In this document: positions 25,400-33,787 of the stretch, in pieces
Position numbering within the stretch: position 1 is the stretch's first letter
Layout: each line of letters opens with the position of its first letter
Origin: an uncultured Bacteroidales bacterium
Lineage (GTDB): Bacteria; Bacteroidota; Bacteroidia; Bacteroidales; FEN-979
Direction: 5' to 3'
DNA length: 45,451 nucleotides
Assembly (NCBI GenBank): GCA_903926565.1
Contig: CAIYJU010000102.1
Coordinates: 1-45,451 of the forward strand
Made by a program: the position numbers and the translations under genes
The notes under the pieces: model-generated
What the model was told of the DNA's origin: nothing
Seen by the model: only the letters and a program-made list of their open reading frames with translations
Database searches by the model: none

Positions 25400-26314
25400 A
25401 TGAAAAAAATATCGATCGGGGCGGATATCGGTGGCAGCCACATTACCACCATGGCAGTTGATCTCGGGTCCGGGCAACTCCTTCATGAAACACTTGCCCG
25501 CTGCAATGTCAATTGCGACCGTCCGGCAACGGAAATTCTGGTCGCATGGAAAACCTCCCTGGAAGAGACTCTCCGGAAATCGTTGCAATATCAACTTACA
25601 GGAATAGGTTTTGCCATGCCCGGTCCATTCGATTACGCCAATGGAATTGCACTTTTCAAGGGTGTAAATAAATTCGAATCACTCTATGGGCTGGATATCA
25701 GGGCGGAAATAAAATCAATGACAGGATTGCCTGGAGAACTTCCCGTCAGGTTTCTCAACGACGCAACCTGTTTCGCCATTGGCCAAGCATGGGCTGGAGA
25801 GGCTTCAAAATATCGCAGGTTACTGGCCATTACACTTGGCACAGGCTTTGGCTCCGCATTCCTGGATGCGGGTATTCCCATTTCTACGGGAGATGAAGTC
25901 CCTCTGCATGGCTGGGTTTACCACCTCCCTTTTGGAAATTCCATTGCTGATGATCATTTTTCTACCCGCTGGTTTATTAAACGCTTTCATGAACTTTCAG
26001 GTCAAACTGTCTCCGGGGTGAAGGAAATTGCACTGGCATATCCTGCAAACCCGGCGGCTATTGCAATTTTCAATGAGTTCGGTAAAAACCTGGGGCAATT
26101 TCTGGCACCGCTTATCAGGAATTTCCGTACGGAATGCCTTGTCATTGGAGGGAATATCGGCCATAGCTACACCCTGTTCAGGGAGCCATTCCTTGAAGAA
26201 CTCAACGCGAACAACATAACCGGCTTACACGTCTGTGTTTCCGCCAATGGTGAAGAAGCAGCCATCGCCGGGAGCGCCCGGCTTGCTGACAATGTGTTTT
26301 ACAACAGCATATGA
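25400..26314 (+). CDS. ROK family sugar kinase (glucokinase-like)
   Basis: 304-aa cytosolic kinase. The N-terminal phosphate loop is GADIGGSHITT, the sugar-binding catalytic aspartate is Asp121 in FLNDATC, and the second phosphate loop is TLGTGFGSAF. Typical ROK proteins carry a CxCGxxGC zinc motif; here that region reads HLPFGNSIADDHFSTRWF, so it belongs to the zinc-free subgroup. The hexose is not fixed by sequence. Being next to a mannose-6-phosphate isomerase gene suggests mannose or glucose. It starts 14 bp after the PNGase gene and overlaps the isomerase gene by ATGA. Confidence 0.87.
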   Translation: MKKISIGADIGGSHITTMAVDLGSGQLLHETLARCNVNCDRPATEILVAWKTSLEETLRKSLQYQLTGIGFAMPGPFDYANGIALFKGVNKFESLYGLDIRAEIKSMTGLPGELPVRFLNDATCFAIGQAWAGEASKYRRLLAITLGTGFGSAFLDAGIPISTGDEVPLHGWVYHLPFGNSIADDHFSTRWFIKRFHELSGQTVSGVKEIALAYPANPAAIAIFNEFGKNLGQFLAPLIRNFRTECLVIGGNIGHSYTLFREPFLEELNANNITGLHVCVSANGEEAAIAGSARLADNVFYNSI

Positions 26315-28077
26315 ATACACCACACAGACATTCCTCACAGTTCGTGATGCCGGCTCAGAAACCTGCAGACGATTCAGCGGGGTATGACATCTTTCCGTCA
26401 TTCCCCCTTCAGGAAGGAGTGATTTACCGGCAATTTCAATCGTTGGCCGCGCATATTAAAAACCATAGGGTTGTCATCATTGACGGGTATATCGGTGTAT
26501 TGTGGGATGAATTGAAAGAGCATTTGAATGAAGCCCTTGAAAACCTGGCTGTTGAGACATACTGGGTCGATGTATCCCATGCATTCAAACCTCTTGTTGA
26601 GATTGAATTTCTTGTTGAACCATTCCTGGGAGGGGCTGATCCCCTCTTCGGAAGCAGGACAGATCTTCAACTCTCCGATTTTTTCGATGTTGTTAAATTG
26701 AAAAAAATCGCATCCGATCGATCCGGATTCATGACCATCCTATATGGTTCCGGTGCATTCCTGACAGGGGTGAAGGGTTTGAATATATATGTTGATCTCC
26801 CTAAAAACGAAATCCAGTACCGGTCGAGAGCGGGAAGCGTTGCCAACCTGGGTTGCAGCATTGCACAGGACCCGAAGAAAATGTACAAGCGATTCTATTT
26901 TGTAGATTGGATAGTTTTAAACCGGCATAAGGAGCAATTTATTGACCATGTTGACGTGTTTGCAGATGCACAGCGTCCCGGTGAGATTACCTGGGCAGCT
27001 GGAAATAGTGTCAGGGCCACGTTTGATGCCATGGCTGTCAATTATTTCCGTGTCCGGCCCTGGTTCGAACCCGGCACATGGGGTGGTGAATGGATCAAAA
27101 ATCATATCCGCGGCCTGAACCCCCTGGTGCCCAATTATGCCTGGTCTTTTGAACTTATCTCCCCGGAAAACGGCCTCATTCTTGAATCAGAAGGGAACCT
27201 GCTCGAACTTTCCTTCGACTGGCTGATGTACCGCAATGCAAGCCAGGTCCTTGGTCATTGTCATCAACGTTTTGGCAATGAATTCCCTATCCGCTTTGAT
27301 TTTCTCGATACATTCGCCGGGGGGAACCTTTCGGTACAATGTCACCCAAGGCGGGAATATATGAGCGCAAATTTTGGCGAGCATTTTACACAGGAAGAGA
27401 CCTATTACATTCTCGATGCAGCCCCTGATGCCAGTGTTTTCCTTGGGTTTGCTGACAATATTGATCCGGTTGAGTTCAGAGAGGCGCTCGAAACAAGTGC
27501 ACTCGAACAGTCTCCCATAGAGATTGAAAAGTATGTTCAGAAACATCCGTCAAAAAAACATGACCATTTCCTCATTCCCCCCGGAACCATCCATGCATCG
27601 GGAGTAAACAACCTGGTGCTTGAGATCAGTTCCACTCCCTACATCTTTACCTTTAAACTTTATGACTGGATACGGCCTGACCTGGATGGCAAACCCCGCC
27701 AGTTGAACATAACGAGGGGAATGGACAATCTTCATTTCGAATACAGCGGGGATTTTGTGACAAATGAACTCATTGCCAAACCGGTCTTGCTGAAGGAAGG
27801 GAGAAACTGGAAAATGTGGCACCTGCCAACCCATCCGGATCATCTTTTCAGTGTTCATCGCTATGAATTCACCAGGGAGATTACGATAGCAACCGATGGG
27901 CGATGCCATGTACTCAGCCTTGTTGAAGGGTCGGCCGTCGTAGTGTGCACCAAATCCGGAATGCAGCAACGATTCAGCTATGCCGAAACATTTGTGATCC
28001 CTGCTGCCGCCGGATCATACAGGGTTATTAACGAATCACCGGAATTGGCTATGCTTGTCATGGCCTTTGTTAAATAA
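26311..28077 (+). CDS. Class I mannose-6-phosphate isomerase, long form
   Basis: 588-aa cytosolic enzyme interconverting mannose-6-phosphate and fructose-6-phosphate. The C-terminal two thirds (about 240-588) is the cupin isomerase. The metal ligands appear in SVQCHPRREYM and PPGTIHASG, and ISSTPYIFTFKLYDW is typical of the Bacteroidota long type. The first roughly 230 residues form an extra domain (VVIIDGYIGVLWDEL...) with a kinase-like Rossmann look but no Walker A loop, so a regulatory or structural role is likely. It overlaps the ROK kinase by 4 bp, and the pair would channel free mannose to glycolysis. Confidence 0.87.
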   Translation: MNTPHRHSSQFVMPAQKPADDSAGYDIFPSFPLQEGVIYRQFQSLAAHIKNHRVVIIDGYIGVLWDELKEHLNEALENLAVETYWVDVSHAFKPLVEIEFLVEPFLGGADPLFGSRTDLQLSDFFDVVKLKKIASDRSGFMTILYGSGAFLTGVKGLNIYVDLPKNEIQYRSRAGSVANLGCSIAQDPKKMYKRFYFVDWIVLNRHKEQFIDHVDVFADAQRPGEITWAAGNSVRATFDAMAVNYFRVRPWFEPGTWGGEWIKNHIRGLNPLVPNYAWSFELISPENGLILESEGNLLELSFDWLMYRNASQVLGHCHQRFGNEFPIRFDFLDTFAGGNLSVQCHPRREYMSANFGEHFTQEETYYILDAAPDASVFLGFADNIDPVEFREALETSALEQSPIEIEKYVQKHPSKKHDHFLIPPGTIHASGVNNLVLEISSTPYIFTFKLYDWIRPDLDGKPRQLNITRGMDNLHFEYSGDFVTNELIAKPVLLKEGRNWKMWHLPTHPDHLFSVHRYEFTREITIATDGRCHVLSLVEGSAVVVCTKSGMQQRFSYAETFVIPAAAGSYRVINESPELAMLVMAFVK

Positions 28078-28085
28078 ATGATCTG

Positions 28086-30788
28086 ATGTCTAAATCCGCA
28101 ACAAGCATTCCGGGTATTTGCCGCCTGACAGCAGCCCTGTTACTGATGTTATCATTCAGCAACCATCTCTATTCTCAACCTGTTGCAGACTACAGAAATT
28201 CCAATATTCCTGTTGAAGCCAGGGTTCGTGACCTTCTGGGAAAGATGACTCCTGAAGAAAAATTCTTCCAGCTGTTTATGATCCCGGGGGATCTTGGTAT
28301 CGGGCAAGAAAACCTGAAACATGGTATTTTTGGATTGCAGGTATCCGCAAAAGGAGTTAGCACCGACGGTGCAGGACAGATGTTGTCATATTCTCCTTCT
28401 GGTTCAGCTGCAACTCTTGCCACGAAAATTAATGAGTTGCAAAGATTTTTCGTGGAAGATACCAGGCTTGGCATCCCGATCATTCCCTTTGAAGAGGCGT
28501 TGCACGGATTAATCAGCCAGGGTGCCACGGCATTCCCCCAATCAATTAGCCTGGCAGCATCTTTCAATTGTGAAATGATGCACCAGGTGGCAAAGTCAAT
28601 TGCGGCAGAATCCAGATCACGGGGAATACGGCAGATTCTGTCTCCTGTTCTGAATATCGCCAGGGATGTAAGATGGGGTCGTACCGAAGAGACCTATGGT
28701 GAAGATCCTTTTTTGGTGTCTCAAATGGGAACAGCATACATTTCAGAGATGGAAACAGCCGGTATCATTGCCACACCAAAACATTTTGCCGTGAATTCAG
28801 GTGATGGAGGGCGCGACAGCTATCCTGTACATTACAATGAACGAATCATGGAAGAGGTCTATTTTCCGGCCTTTCAGTCAGCCATTCAGCAGGGTCATGC
28901 TCGATCCCTGATGACTGCTTACAACTCCTTCAATGGCAGTCCCTGCAGTGCCAGCAACTGGCTGCTGAATAAAAAACTTAAGCAGGAATGGGGTTTTCGG
29001 GGGTTTGTGATTTCCGATGCCTGCGCAGTTGGAGGTGCAAACGTCCTTCACTACACTGCATCGGGCTACGCAGAAGCGGGAAAGCAGGCCATTGAAAACG
29101 GTCTTGATGTAATTTTTCAGACAGATTTCAGTCATGCCTCACTTTTTTCCGGACCGTTTTTAGATGGTACAATGCGCCAGGGTGCGATCGACAGTGCAGT
29201 AATCAGGGTACTTACAGCAAAATTCGAACTTGGGCTATTTGACACTCCATACATTGATACAGCAGGCGCTATCAGTGAAAGTCAGCTCAAAAGCCATCGC
29301 AGCATTGCTTTGCAGGCCGCAAGAGAATCAATCGTCCTGCTGAAAAACAACATGAATGTACTTCCCCTGTCTCCGGATATTAAAACAATTGCCGTCATAG
29401 GCACTGATGCAACAGAAGGAAGGCCCGGAGGTTACAGCGGCGAAGGAAACAACAAGGTTTCCATTCTTGAAGGAATCCGGCAGGTCGTTCCGGAGGGCAC
29501 AAAAGTATTGTATGAAGCAGGATGCGGACGGATTTTCAAGCCCTTCGTTCCGGTTCCTGCAGTTAACCTTTGCTATGATGATAACGGCAAAAAAACTCCC
29601 GGGCTCAGGGCAGATTATTTTAACAACACCATGCTTGAGGGAAAACCAACTGTAAGCCGGACTGATGCAATGGTTGATTTCAACTGGACGCTCTACGGAC
29701 CCGATGCATCCCTTTCATCAGACTGGTATTCAGCAAGATGGATTGGTAAAATTATCGGAAATACAACAGGAACATGCAAGATCGGCATCGAAGGAAATGA
29801 TGGTTATCGCTTGTATCTCAATGACCAGATACTTATCGACAACTGGTCAAAGAAATCATACCAGACAAAATTGGTGGATTTTTTATTCGAAAAAGATAAG
29901 GAATACGATCTCAGGCTTGAGTATTTTGAAGCTACCGGCAACGCCCGGTTGAAACTAATCTGGAATGCAGGTACTACAGATACGATTGAGAAGTCAATTC
30001 AAAAAGCTGTTGAAACCGCAGTAATGTCAGATATTGCAATCATTGTGGCCGGTATTGAGGAGGGCGAATTCCGGGACAGATCGTCGTTGAAACTCCCCGG
30101 ACGACAGGAGGAGCTGATCCAGGCTGTTTCAGCAACCGGCAAACCTGTAGTAGTGATCCTCGTGGGTGGAAGTGCTGTAACCATGAACAACTGGATCGAA
30201 GAGGTTCAGGGCATACTTGATGTTTGGTACCCGGGTGAAGCAGGAGGTACTGCTGTGGCTGATGTCCTGTTCGGAAGATACAATCCCGCCGGCAGGCTTC
30301 CTGTCACCTTCCCGGTTTCAGAAGGGCAGCTGCCCCTTGTTTACAACCATAAGCCGACCGGAAGAGGAGACGACTACAACGATCTCACCGGAATGCCACT
30401 TTTCCCTTTTGGATTTGGGCTCAGTTATACCAGTTTTGAATACAGTGATTTATATTTTGACCGGGACACCATCGGTCCGGGCAATTCAACGAAAGTCCGG
30501 TTCCATGTCAAAAATACCGGAAAAGTCGCAGGCGATGAAGTATGCCAGATGTATGTGAGGGATGAACTTGCATCTGTATCCAGGCCAATCATGGAGCTAA
30601 AAGGATTCAGCCGCATTCACCTGCAACCTGGTGAAGCAAAGGATGTTGCATTTGATATTACTCAGAATGCCCTCTCAATGCAGGATATCAGCATGAATAA
30701 AGTAGTCGAACCGGGTACTTTCAGAATAATGATTGGATCTTCTTCGAAAAATATCCGCCTTCGCGGGATACTGACTGTTATATTATGA
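28086..30788 (+). CDS. Secreted GH3 family beta-glycosidase with inserted PA14 domain
   Basis: 900-aa exported glycoside hydrolase with a signal peptide ending near HLYSQ (about residue 31). The GH3 N-terminal barrel (about 40-375) has KHFAVNSGDGGRD and the nucleophile Asp311 in GFVISDACAV. The alpha/beta C-terminal domain (about 405-760) is split by a PA14 module (about 500-627), which in relatives shapes the active-site pocket. A fibronectin-III-like domain closes the protein (about 795-870). The substrate is uncertain: beta-glucoside, beta-xyloside and beta-hexosaminide all occur in GH3, but the KH(F/I)PG(H/L)G motif of hexosaminidases is missing. Last gene of the operon, 8 bp after the isomerase gene. 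Confidence 0.9.
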   Translation: MSKSATSIPGICRLTAALLLMLSFSNHLYSQPVADYRNSNIPVEARVRDLLGKMTPEEKFFQLFMIPGDLGIGQENLKHGIFGLQVSAKGVSTDGAGQMLSYSPSGSAATLATKINELQRFFVEDTRLGIPIIPFEEALHGLISQGATAFPQSISLAASFNCEMMHQVAKSIAAESRSRGIRQILSPVLNIARDVRWGRTEETYGEDPFLVSQMGTAYISEMETAGIIATPKHFAVNSGDGGRDSYPVHYNERIMEEVYFPAFQSAIQQGHARSLMTAYNSFNGSPCSASNWLLNKKLKQEWGFRGFVISDACAVGGANVLHYTASGYAEAGKQAIENGLDVIFQTDFSHASLFSGPFLDGTMRQGAIDSAVIRVLTAKFELGLFDTPYIDTAGAISESQLKSHRSIALQAARESIVLLKNNMNVLPLSPDIKTIAVIGTDATEGRPGGYSGEGNNKVSILEGIRQVVPEGTKVLYEAGCGRIFKPFVPVPAVNLCYDDNGKKTPGLRADYFNNTMLEGKPTVSRTDAMVDFNWTLYGPDASLSSDWYSARWIGKIIGNTTGTCKIGIEGNDGYRLYLNDQILIDNWSKKSYQTKLVDFLFEKDKEYDLRLEYFEATGNARLKLIWNAGTTDTIEKSIQKAVETAVMSDIAIIVAGIEEGEFRDRSSLKLPGRQEELIQAVSATGKPVVVILVGGSAVTMNNWIEEVQGILDVWYPGEAGGTAVADVLFGRYNPAGRLPVTFPVSEGQLPLVYNHKPTGRGDDYNDLTGMPLFPFGFGLSYTSFEYSDLYFDRDTIGPGNSTKVRFHVKNTGKVAGDEVCQMYVRDELASVSRPIMELKGFSRIHLQPGEAKDVAFDITQNALSMQDISMNKVVEPGTFRIMIGSSSKNIRLRGILTVIL

Positions 30789-31151
30789 TTTTATTGATTG
30801 ATCACGATCATACCAGAGAGGATGAACAAAATCGGGAACCTGTTTAAAAACCTGGATTTTTTAAACCACAAAGTCACTAAGAGCACTTAGAGCCACTAAG
30901 GGTTAAACAGTTTATTTTCTAAGTGGCCCTTGGAGTTCTTAGTGTCTAAGTGGTTTGTTTTCAATTGTTACACTGCTAATATTCATAAAAGAATACAATA
31001 AAATACTTTATGCTTAAGATTGATCTTTTTCTGGAATCTGTTCTGCTCAATTCTTCTGGTATAAATGTGATTAATCAAAATGATTTTTGTTACTTTTGTT
31101 CGAATAACCTGAGAAACTATCATAAAATACGTATTCAAAACAATCGGTACT
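30789..31151. other. Non-coding spacer with hairpin repeat and a -7 element
   Basis: No gene is supported here. It holds an imperfect hairpin at 30863-30956 and, further on, TACTTTTG at 31091-31098, a TAnnTTTG match that could start the lipoprotein transcript. The rest is AT-rich with no recognisable feature. Confidence 0.6.
30863..30956. repeat. Large imperfect inverted repeat (CACTAAG type)
   Basis: Arms 30863-30900 and 30919-30956, 38 nt each, match at 29 of 38 positions when one is reverse-complemented, without gaps. The loop is 18 nt. The arms are built from repeated CAC(T)AAG words. It lies 75 bp after the GH3 stop. It may act as a terminator or be a decayed repeat element; two related elements occur later in the window. 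Confidence 0.85.
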
Positions 31152-31547
31152 ATGAAAAAACTGGCTCATTTTACAGTAATAAGTCTGATCTCCCTTTCAA
31201 TTTTCATGGCAGGTGGTTGTAAAAAGGAAACAGAAGATCCTGTTCCCAGTTTTACCATGTCTTATGATTCGGTGAACCTGCAAGGTGGAGGAAAAGGACT
31301 TCAGTTTTACGCAACATGCACCAACAATGGTGTATCAATGGGAAAAATCAACATCAAGACACCGCAGGACAGCCTTTACCTGTACGATCAGAAAGGAGCC
31401 TCGTTCGATAAGAACGCCGCTATTGGAATGCAGGAGAGTAATACAGCATACACAAAGATAAAAGGGACCTGGAAGTTCAATCTTGCCGGGAGCAGTAAAG
31501 GCGGAACGGCCTATTCCATTGATGTCACAGCCACCGTCAGCAAATAG
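31152..31547 (+). CDS. Small lipoprotein of unknown function
   Basis: 131-aa protein, family not recognised. The signal peptide ends with FMAGGC, so Cys23 is the probable lipidated residue, followed by KKE. The mature part (about 105 residues) looks beta-rich: QGGGKGLQFYATCTNNGVSMGKINI and a closing AYSIDVTATVSK. This resembles a single immunoglobulin-like domain. One further cysteine is present. It lies 7 bp upstream of the OsmC gene, so the two are probably cotranscribed. Confidence 0.8.
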   Translation: MKKLAHFTVISLISLSIFMAGGCKKETEDPVPSFTMSYDSVNLQGGGKGLQFYATCTNNGVSMGKINIKTPQDSLYLYDQKGASFDKNAAIGMQESNTAYTKIKGTWKFNLAGSSKGGTAYSIDVTATVSK

Positions 31548-31554
31548 TTATCTT

Positions 31555-31965
31555 ATGCCCACAGTCGAAACCATATACCTTGGCGAACTTCGCACGGAAG
31601 CAACCCATCTTCGCTCGGGGACCAAACTGGTCACCGATGCTCCGCCCGATAACCAGGGCAAGGGGGAGTTCTTCTCCCCCACTGACCTGCTTGCTACATC
31701 CCTGGGAAGCTGCATGGTAACCATCATGGGAATTGCTGCAAGGACACACAATTTTGACATCGACGGAGCAAAGCTTGTCATCACGAAAATCATGACAGCC
31801 GAGGCTCCACGCAGGATTGCTGAAATCGTTATTGACATTACTTTTCCCCATGACAATTATTCAGAGAAGGAAAAAAAGATCATCGGGCATGCGGTAAAGA
31901 ACTGTCCTGTGGCATTGAGTCTGCATCCGGATGTCAAACAAACTGTAACTTTACATTATCTTTAA
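31555..31965 (+). CDS. OsmC family peroxiredoxin-like protein
   Basis: 136-aa cytosolic protein from ATG 31555; a longer frame starting inside the previous gene is rejected. The two reactive cysteines of the OsmC/Ohr fold are Cys53 (TSLGSCMV) and Cys117 (HAVKNCPVALSL), with the usual 60-odd residue spacing. The family reduces organic hydroperoxides or related oxidants. Features such as FSPTDLLATSLGSC match the OsmC/YhfA branch rather than Ohr. A 243-bp spacer without evident features follows. Confidence 0.9.
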   Translation: MPTVETIYLGELRTEATHLRSGTKLVTDAPPDNQGKGEFFSPTDLLATSLGSCMVTIMGIAARTHNFDIDGAKLVITKIMTAEAPRRIAEIVIDITFPHDNYSEKEKKIIGHAVKNCPVALSLHPDVKQTVTLHYL

Positions 31966-32208
31966 TATTTAATTAACATTCAATGCATTAAGACGTTTTA
32001 CCCTACAAGCGCAGGCCATAACGTTTTCCACGCATTGCGAAAAATATTTCAGAAATATACTCAGGACTTATGTTTCTTCGTTTAATACAAACGATCCACT
32101 GCAAACTAACCTGATATATGTGAAGAATGAATACCACCTCGACGGACAGTTTATTTTGTTTCCCGTCCCTGGTAGAAAATCATTTACTATAAACCTAATA
32201 ATCTATCC

Positions 32209-33045
32209 ATGAAAATCGCAAGAATCATCACCGGATTAATGCTTGTTGCAGGAATAACGATCCTTTATAGCGGCTGTAAAAAGGAGGCTAAAACAACAGA
32301 TTCAACTGTAGCGGCCACCACTTCGGCTCAGAATAACTTCATGGCTGAGGCCGCGTTTGACAATGCCACTCAATGGTCTGACCAGGCGATGGCCGGACGA
32401 GGGCTTAAATCAACACTGATCGATACGGTCTATATGGGAACCTGCGTGCTTGCCACCCTTGACCTGACAACCATGCCGTACAAACTGGTCATCGATTTCG
32501 GACAAACCAACTGTCAGTGCTCAGACATGAAATACCGCCGGGGGAAGATCATCGTTCAGTTCACAGGAGGTTACTGGACGGCAGGAACAGTGATCACTTA
32601 CACCTTTGAAAATTATTTCATCAACGACAACCAGATCCTTGGGACCAAAGTAGTAACCAATAAGGGACGTAACGCCCAGAACAATTTCTGGTGGGAAACC
32701 GTGGTTCAAGGATCGGTGATCAAAGCCAACAACGGAGGAACTTTCACCTGGAACTCCACCCGGGAACATGAGTGGACAGTGGGTGAGTCAACCCTTTTTG
32801 AATGGTGGGACGATGTTTATAAGATCACCGGATCTGCAAACGGCACGGGAACCGATGGAAAAACCTACACCATTACGATCACCAACCCCTTGATGAAAAA
32901 GCTCAACTGTGAATGGATTGCAAGCGGCATACTGACCATCCAGGTGCAGGATACTCCGCTAATCACACTCAATTATGGTGACGGAACCTGCGACAATGTT
33001 GCAGTTGCTTCAGTGAACGGGCAAAACTATACAATCAACCTTTAG
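32209..33045 (+). CDS. Lipoprotein of unknown function
   Basis: 278-aa secreted protein. The lipobox ILYSGC gives Cys23, followed by KKE. The mature protein contains CSDMKYRRGKIIVQFTGGYW, ENYFINDNQILGTKVV and a C-terminal LNYGDGTCDNVAVASVNG. These give a pattern of beta strands seen in many unnamed Bacteroidota lipoproteins that share an RRGKI...TG...N(Y/F) layout. Aromatic and Asn/Thr residues are frequent. No catalytic motif is seen. It stands alone, with no close partner gene on either side. Confidence 0.8.
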   Translation: MKIARIITGLMLVAGITILYSGCKKEAKTTDSTVAATTSAQNNFMAEAAFDNATQWSDQAMAGRGLKSTLIDTVYMGTCVLATLDLTTMPYKLVIDFGQTNCQCSDMKYRRGKIIVQFTGGYWTAGTVITYTFENYFINDNQILGTKVVTNKGRNAQNNFWWETVVQGSVIKANNGGTFTWNSTREHEWTVGESTLFEWWDDVYKITGSANGTGTDGKTYTITITNPLMKKLNCEWIASGILTIQVQDTPLITLNYGDGTCDNVAVASVNGQNYTINL

Positions 33046-33151
33046 GTAACCAGAAAAGACAGGTTCTGTGAAAATTATCAGGAATTAGTATTTAGCAATC
33101 TTTGGGGAGCTTTCTTTCCTTGAAGTAGCTTTGTGCAATACCGGGTGTAGC

Positions 33152-33194
33152 AATCGTACCGAACTGGCCAATTTAATTCCAGTTCGGTGCGATT
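33152..33194. promoter_or_regulatory. 16-bp inverted repeat upstream of the His/Cys protein and TonB receptor genes
   Basis: AATCGTACCGAACTGG (33152-33167) and CCAGTTCGGTGCGATT (33179-33194) pair at 15 of 16 positions, and the odd pair would be U-G in RNA. The loop is 11 nt. A small CCTG/CAGG hairpin follows directly at 33195-33206. No T-run follows, so it is not a plain terminator. It could be an operator or RNA structure for the genes downstream. Confidence 0.75.
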
Positions 33195-33242
33195 CCTGTT
33201 TTCAGGTGTTGGCCCGGAAAAAGGTTATTATATTATCCTGTT

Positions 33243-33272
33243 TTTGCTGCGCTTGGTTTTTCAGTATATTTG
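33243..33272 (+). promoter_or_regulatory. Promoter of the small His/Cys protein gene
   Basis: TTTG at 33243-33246 and TATATTTG at 33265-33272 are spaced 18 nt apart, near the Bacteroidota pattern. The predicted start point almost coincides with the ATG at 33279, leaving practically no leader. Confidence 0.5.
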
Positions 33273-33278
33273 CATTGC

Positions 33279-33593
33279 ATGTCAATCATAAAGTATCATA
33301 TCAGCTGGCTCCTGCTCATCATTTTTGGCTATGTGATCACGCCGGTCGCATTGATTCACGAACTGAACGGACATGAGGATAATCACTGTATAGCAAGAGC
33401 CAAGGCTTCTGTTGATGCCATGCATGTCCACTGTAAAAGCTTGCAGATCGAGGCACAGGTGTTTACCGCTCCTGAACCGCTATTGCACACATACATACCG
33501 GAGATTTACCAGCAATTATTTAGCCCGCGAGCGGAACAATCTTCCCTGGCAATCGTCAATTTTGCCAATCTGAGAGCACCCCCATTAATTTAG
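33279..33593 (+). CDS. Small secreted/membrane protein with His/Cys cluster, upstream of a TonB receptor gene
   Basis: 104-aa protein, no named family. The N-terminus is a signal-anchor (ISWLLLIIFGYVITPVALIH). It is followed by a possible metal-binding stretch, HELNGHEDNHC, and then HVHCKSL. The C-terminus ends NLRAPPLI. I recall small Bacteroidota proteins with such His/Cys motifs preceding TonB-dependent metal receptors, and a TonB receptor gene begins 194 bp downstream here. A role in metal sensing or handing-over is therefore inferred. ATG at 33279 is preferred to an upstream TTG at 33270, which falls inside the promoter. Confidence 0.65.
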   Translation: MSIIKYHISWLLLIIFGYVITPVALIHELNGHEDNHCIARAKASVDAMHVHCKSLQIEAQVFTAPEPLLHTYIPEIYQQLFSPRAEQSSLAIVNFANLRAPPLI

Positions 33594-33607
33594 TTGTTTC
33601 AAAGAAT

Positions 33608-33741
33608 TTTCACATGAATTAACACGAAGACTTTGCGAAGATACACAAAGGTATTTTTGTGTGTTGAATGTCTGCCGTGGATAATCTGATTCTTTGTTCT
33701 TCGTAAATCTTTCTTGAATCCTTTGTGTCACTTCGTGAAAC
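33608..33741. repeat. Degenerate inverted repeat (CACGAAG type)
   Basis: The left part (33608-33651) contains TTTCAC, ACACGAAG and ACACAAAGG. The right part (33692-33741), when reverse-complemented, starts TTTCACGAAG and contains GACACAAAGG and ACGAAG. The match is looser than in the other two elements and needs gaps. It occupies most of the spacer before the second TonB receptor gene. Confidence 0.55.
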
Positions 33742-33787
33742 AGAACTGCATAATATTCTCCGTCTCGATATCTTTATATATGACCAA

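Noticed and set aside
31010..31222. 70-aa open frame starting in the spacer before the small lipoprotein gene
   Set aside because: It overlaps the lipoprotein's signal peptide in another frame and shows no coding character.
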